DNA of 64,000 nt from Stercorarius parasiticus (taxonomy: Eukaryota > Chordata > Aves > Charadriiformes > Stercorariidae). Positions 63,035 through 64,000 of this stretch are shown here, one piece after another. The first letter of the stretch is position 1. Each line of letters opens with the position of its first letter. The translations under genes were made by a program, and so were the position numbers. The notes under the pieces were generated by a model. It made no database searches. It saw nothing but the letters and a program-made list of their open reading frames with translations, and was not told the origin of the DNA. The stretch is from assembly GCA_013396915.1 (NCBI GenBank), contig VWZL01002554.1:637176-701175 (forward strand), given 5' to 3'.

Positions 63035-63645
63035 AAGGGAATTTGAATGTGAGTCAGCAGATCTATCCTGCTGCAAAAAAAGGAATCCTCATACAGGCTG
63101 CATAAATGGGGGTATGCTATATAAGGTATGGGAAGTAGTACTTCTTCGCCATATGAATAAAGCCTCATCTGGGATACTGTGTCCAGCGAAGGGCAAATAA
63201 CAGTTCAAGAAATGTCTGTAGTGATTGGCAAGAATCCAGAGGTGAACAAGAAGAATTATTAGAGGTCCAGAAAACACAACTTGTGAGAAAAGATTGAAAG
63301 AGTTTGGTTTGTTTAGTCTAGGGAAGGGAAGAATGTGGAGAGACATGATAATAGCCACTACGAACAGGACAAGACATGATGTGTTTGAATTGCCTCAACA
63401 GAATCAGGGTGGGCATTAGCAAAAAAAGCTTTTTAATGGCAAGATAGTGAAGAGCTGGATTAGCTTGCTTCAGGAAGCTGTGGAGTCTTTCACTGGAGAT
63501 TTGAAGAGCAATTTAGACAAACATTTGCCAGGTGAGTTATGAGACTGAAGTTTGCTTATATGTAACCCTGCTAGGGTAGGAGAATGCACTGGATCACCTC
63601 CTAAAGTCTATGGCAGCCTACTTTTTTATCTCAATTCTACTAGAG
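63035..63645 (+). mobile_element. Decayed CR1-family LINE, 3' portion
   Basis: The plus strand follows the C-terminal ORF2 and 3' UTR of an old CR1 in order. It has 'cctcatctgggatactgtgt' and then 'ccag' at about 63163-63186, 'gaatccagaggtgaacaaga' at about 63232, and 'attagaggtccagaaaacac' at about 63258. A 'gagaaaagattgaaagagtt' block follows at about 63284, then 'ttgtttagtctagggaaggg' at about 63309 and 'agagacatgataatagcc' near 63338. The 'agctgtggagtctttcactg' and 'agacaaacatttgccag' blocks come near 63477-63532. Stops and indels are frequent. The terminal 'ttggactagatgacc'-type segment is weakly preserved around 63570-63610. It is inert. Confidence 0.8.
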
Positions 63646-64000
63646 AGAAAGTGATTTTTTTTAACCATTGTTTAAAATCATAATTTTTAATCTTTTAAAA
63701 TATATTTAAAGTGAATGGGGCCTAATCCTCTGTTTCCTCACACACAGTATTCCCACTTGCATGCACATAAGTGCATGCAAACCATTATTATCTTGACTGA
63801 TTATTATCCTGACTGTTCATTATTCTGAACATTTTATGTCCAGAAACAAGTGACTTTAAAGGCTAGATTAGATTTAGAGTTCTCACCTTCACAGTAACTA
63901 TAAACTGTGCAATATATATTTTTAAATATGTATTCATTAGTATTTTAAAAGTTCAACTATTCTATTAATAATTGGCTTAGTAAGCTTCAGTAAGCTTTAA
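63646..64000. other. AT-rich window end with inverted repeat
   Basis: AT-rich sequence with no gene seen. It contains the perfect inverted repeat at 63757-63780. Confidence 0.6.
63757..63780. other. Perfect 10-bp inverted repeat
   Basis: The arms 'ttgcatgcac' (63757-63766) and 'gtgcatgcaa' (63771-63780) are perfect reverse complements around the loop ataa. Each arm contains TGCATGCA, itself a palindrome. It could form a hairpin or a dyad binding site. No transcription signal is seen nearby. Confidence 0.75.

Noticed and set aside
1..64000. CRISPR arrays, rRNA, tRNA genes, bacterial operons or phage genes
   Set aside because: No regularly spaced repeats, no convincing cloverleaf and no rRNA words were seen. 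The sequence is vertebrate in character.

Overview
The window looks like a stretch of bird nuclear DNA with no gene that I can recognise. The evidence for a bird is a set of CR1 LINE retrotransposon fragments. Two end in the avian-type CR1 3' terminus (a 'ttccaacccaaac' run followed by attctatg-like units). Four more are older, much decayed CR1/L3-like pieces of the kind shared by birds, crocodilians and turtles. The base composition is AT-rich with sparse CpG, there are many short microsatellites, and a sized run of N shows this is a draft assembly. I cannot name the species. The region could be intergenic or lie inside a large intron.

Layout. 1-2919 is unique sequence. 2920-3260 is a small GC- and CpG-rich block. 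About 4086-6840 is a long, strongly strand-asymmetric pyrimidine-rich block (C and T on the + strand, very little G). 6841-13004 is unique sequence with one ambiguous base at 8132. A decayed CR1 3' end lies at about 13005-13340. A CR1 copy whose 5' part is inverted relative to its 3' end lies at 18865-19458. 19459-33044 is unrecognised. An old CR1 on the minus strand is at about 33045-33700. A CR1 complex on the plus strand at 33994-36022 is broken by a 666-base N gap and has its reverse-transcriptase blocks out of order. 36023-64000 is mostly unique and AT-rich. It holds two copies of a small palindromic repeat (37552-37688 and about 55263-55345), one more old CR1 piece on each strand (about 41600-41890 minus; 63035-63645 plus), and a 47-bp alternating purine-pyrimidine tract (60274-60320).

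No feature here forms an operon or a working pathway. The only protein-coding ancestry I can support is CR1 reverse transcriptase, and every copy is truncated, frameshifted or interrupted by stops. The other open frames are short, have no recognisable domain, and fit chance in skewed sequence. Two short intervals (47229-47310 and 53713-53750) are bounded by good splice-like signals and are listed as weak exon candidates. I found no new multi-gene system. The points most worth checking are the two CR1 rearrangements, the pyrimidine block and the palindromic repeat pair.
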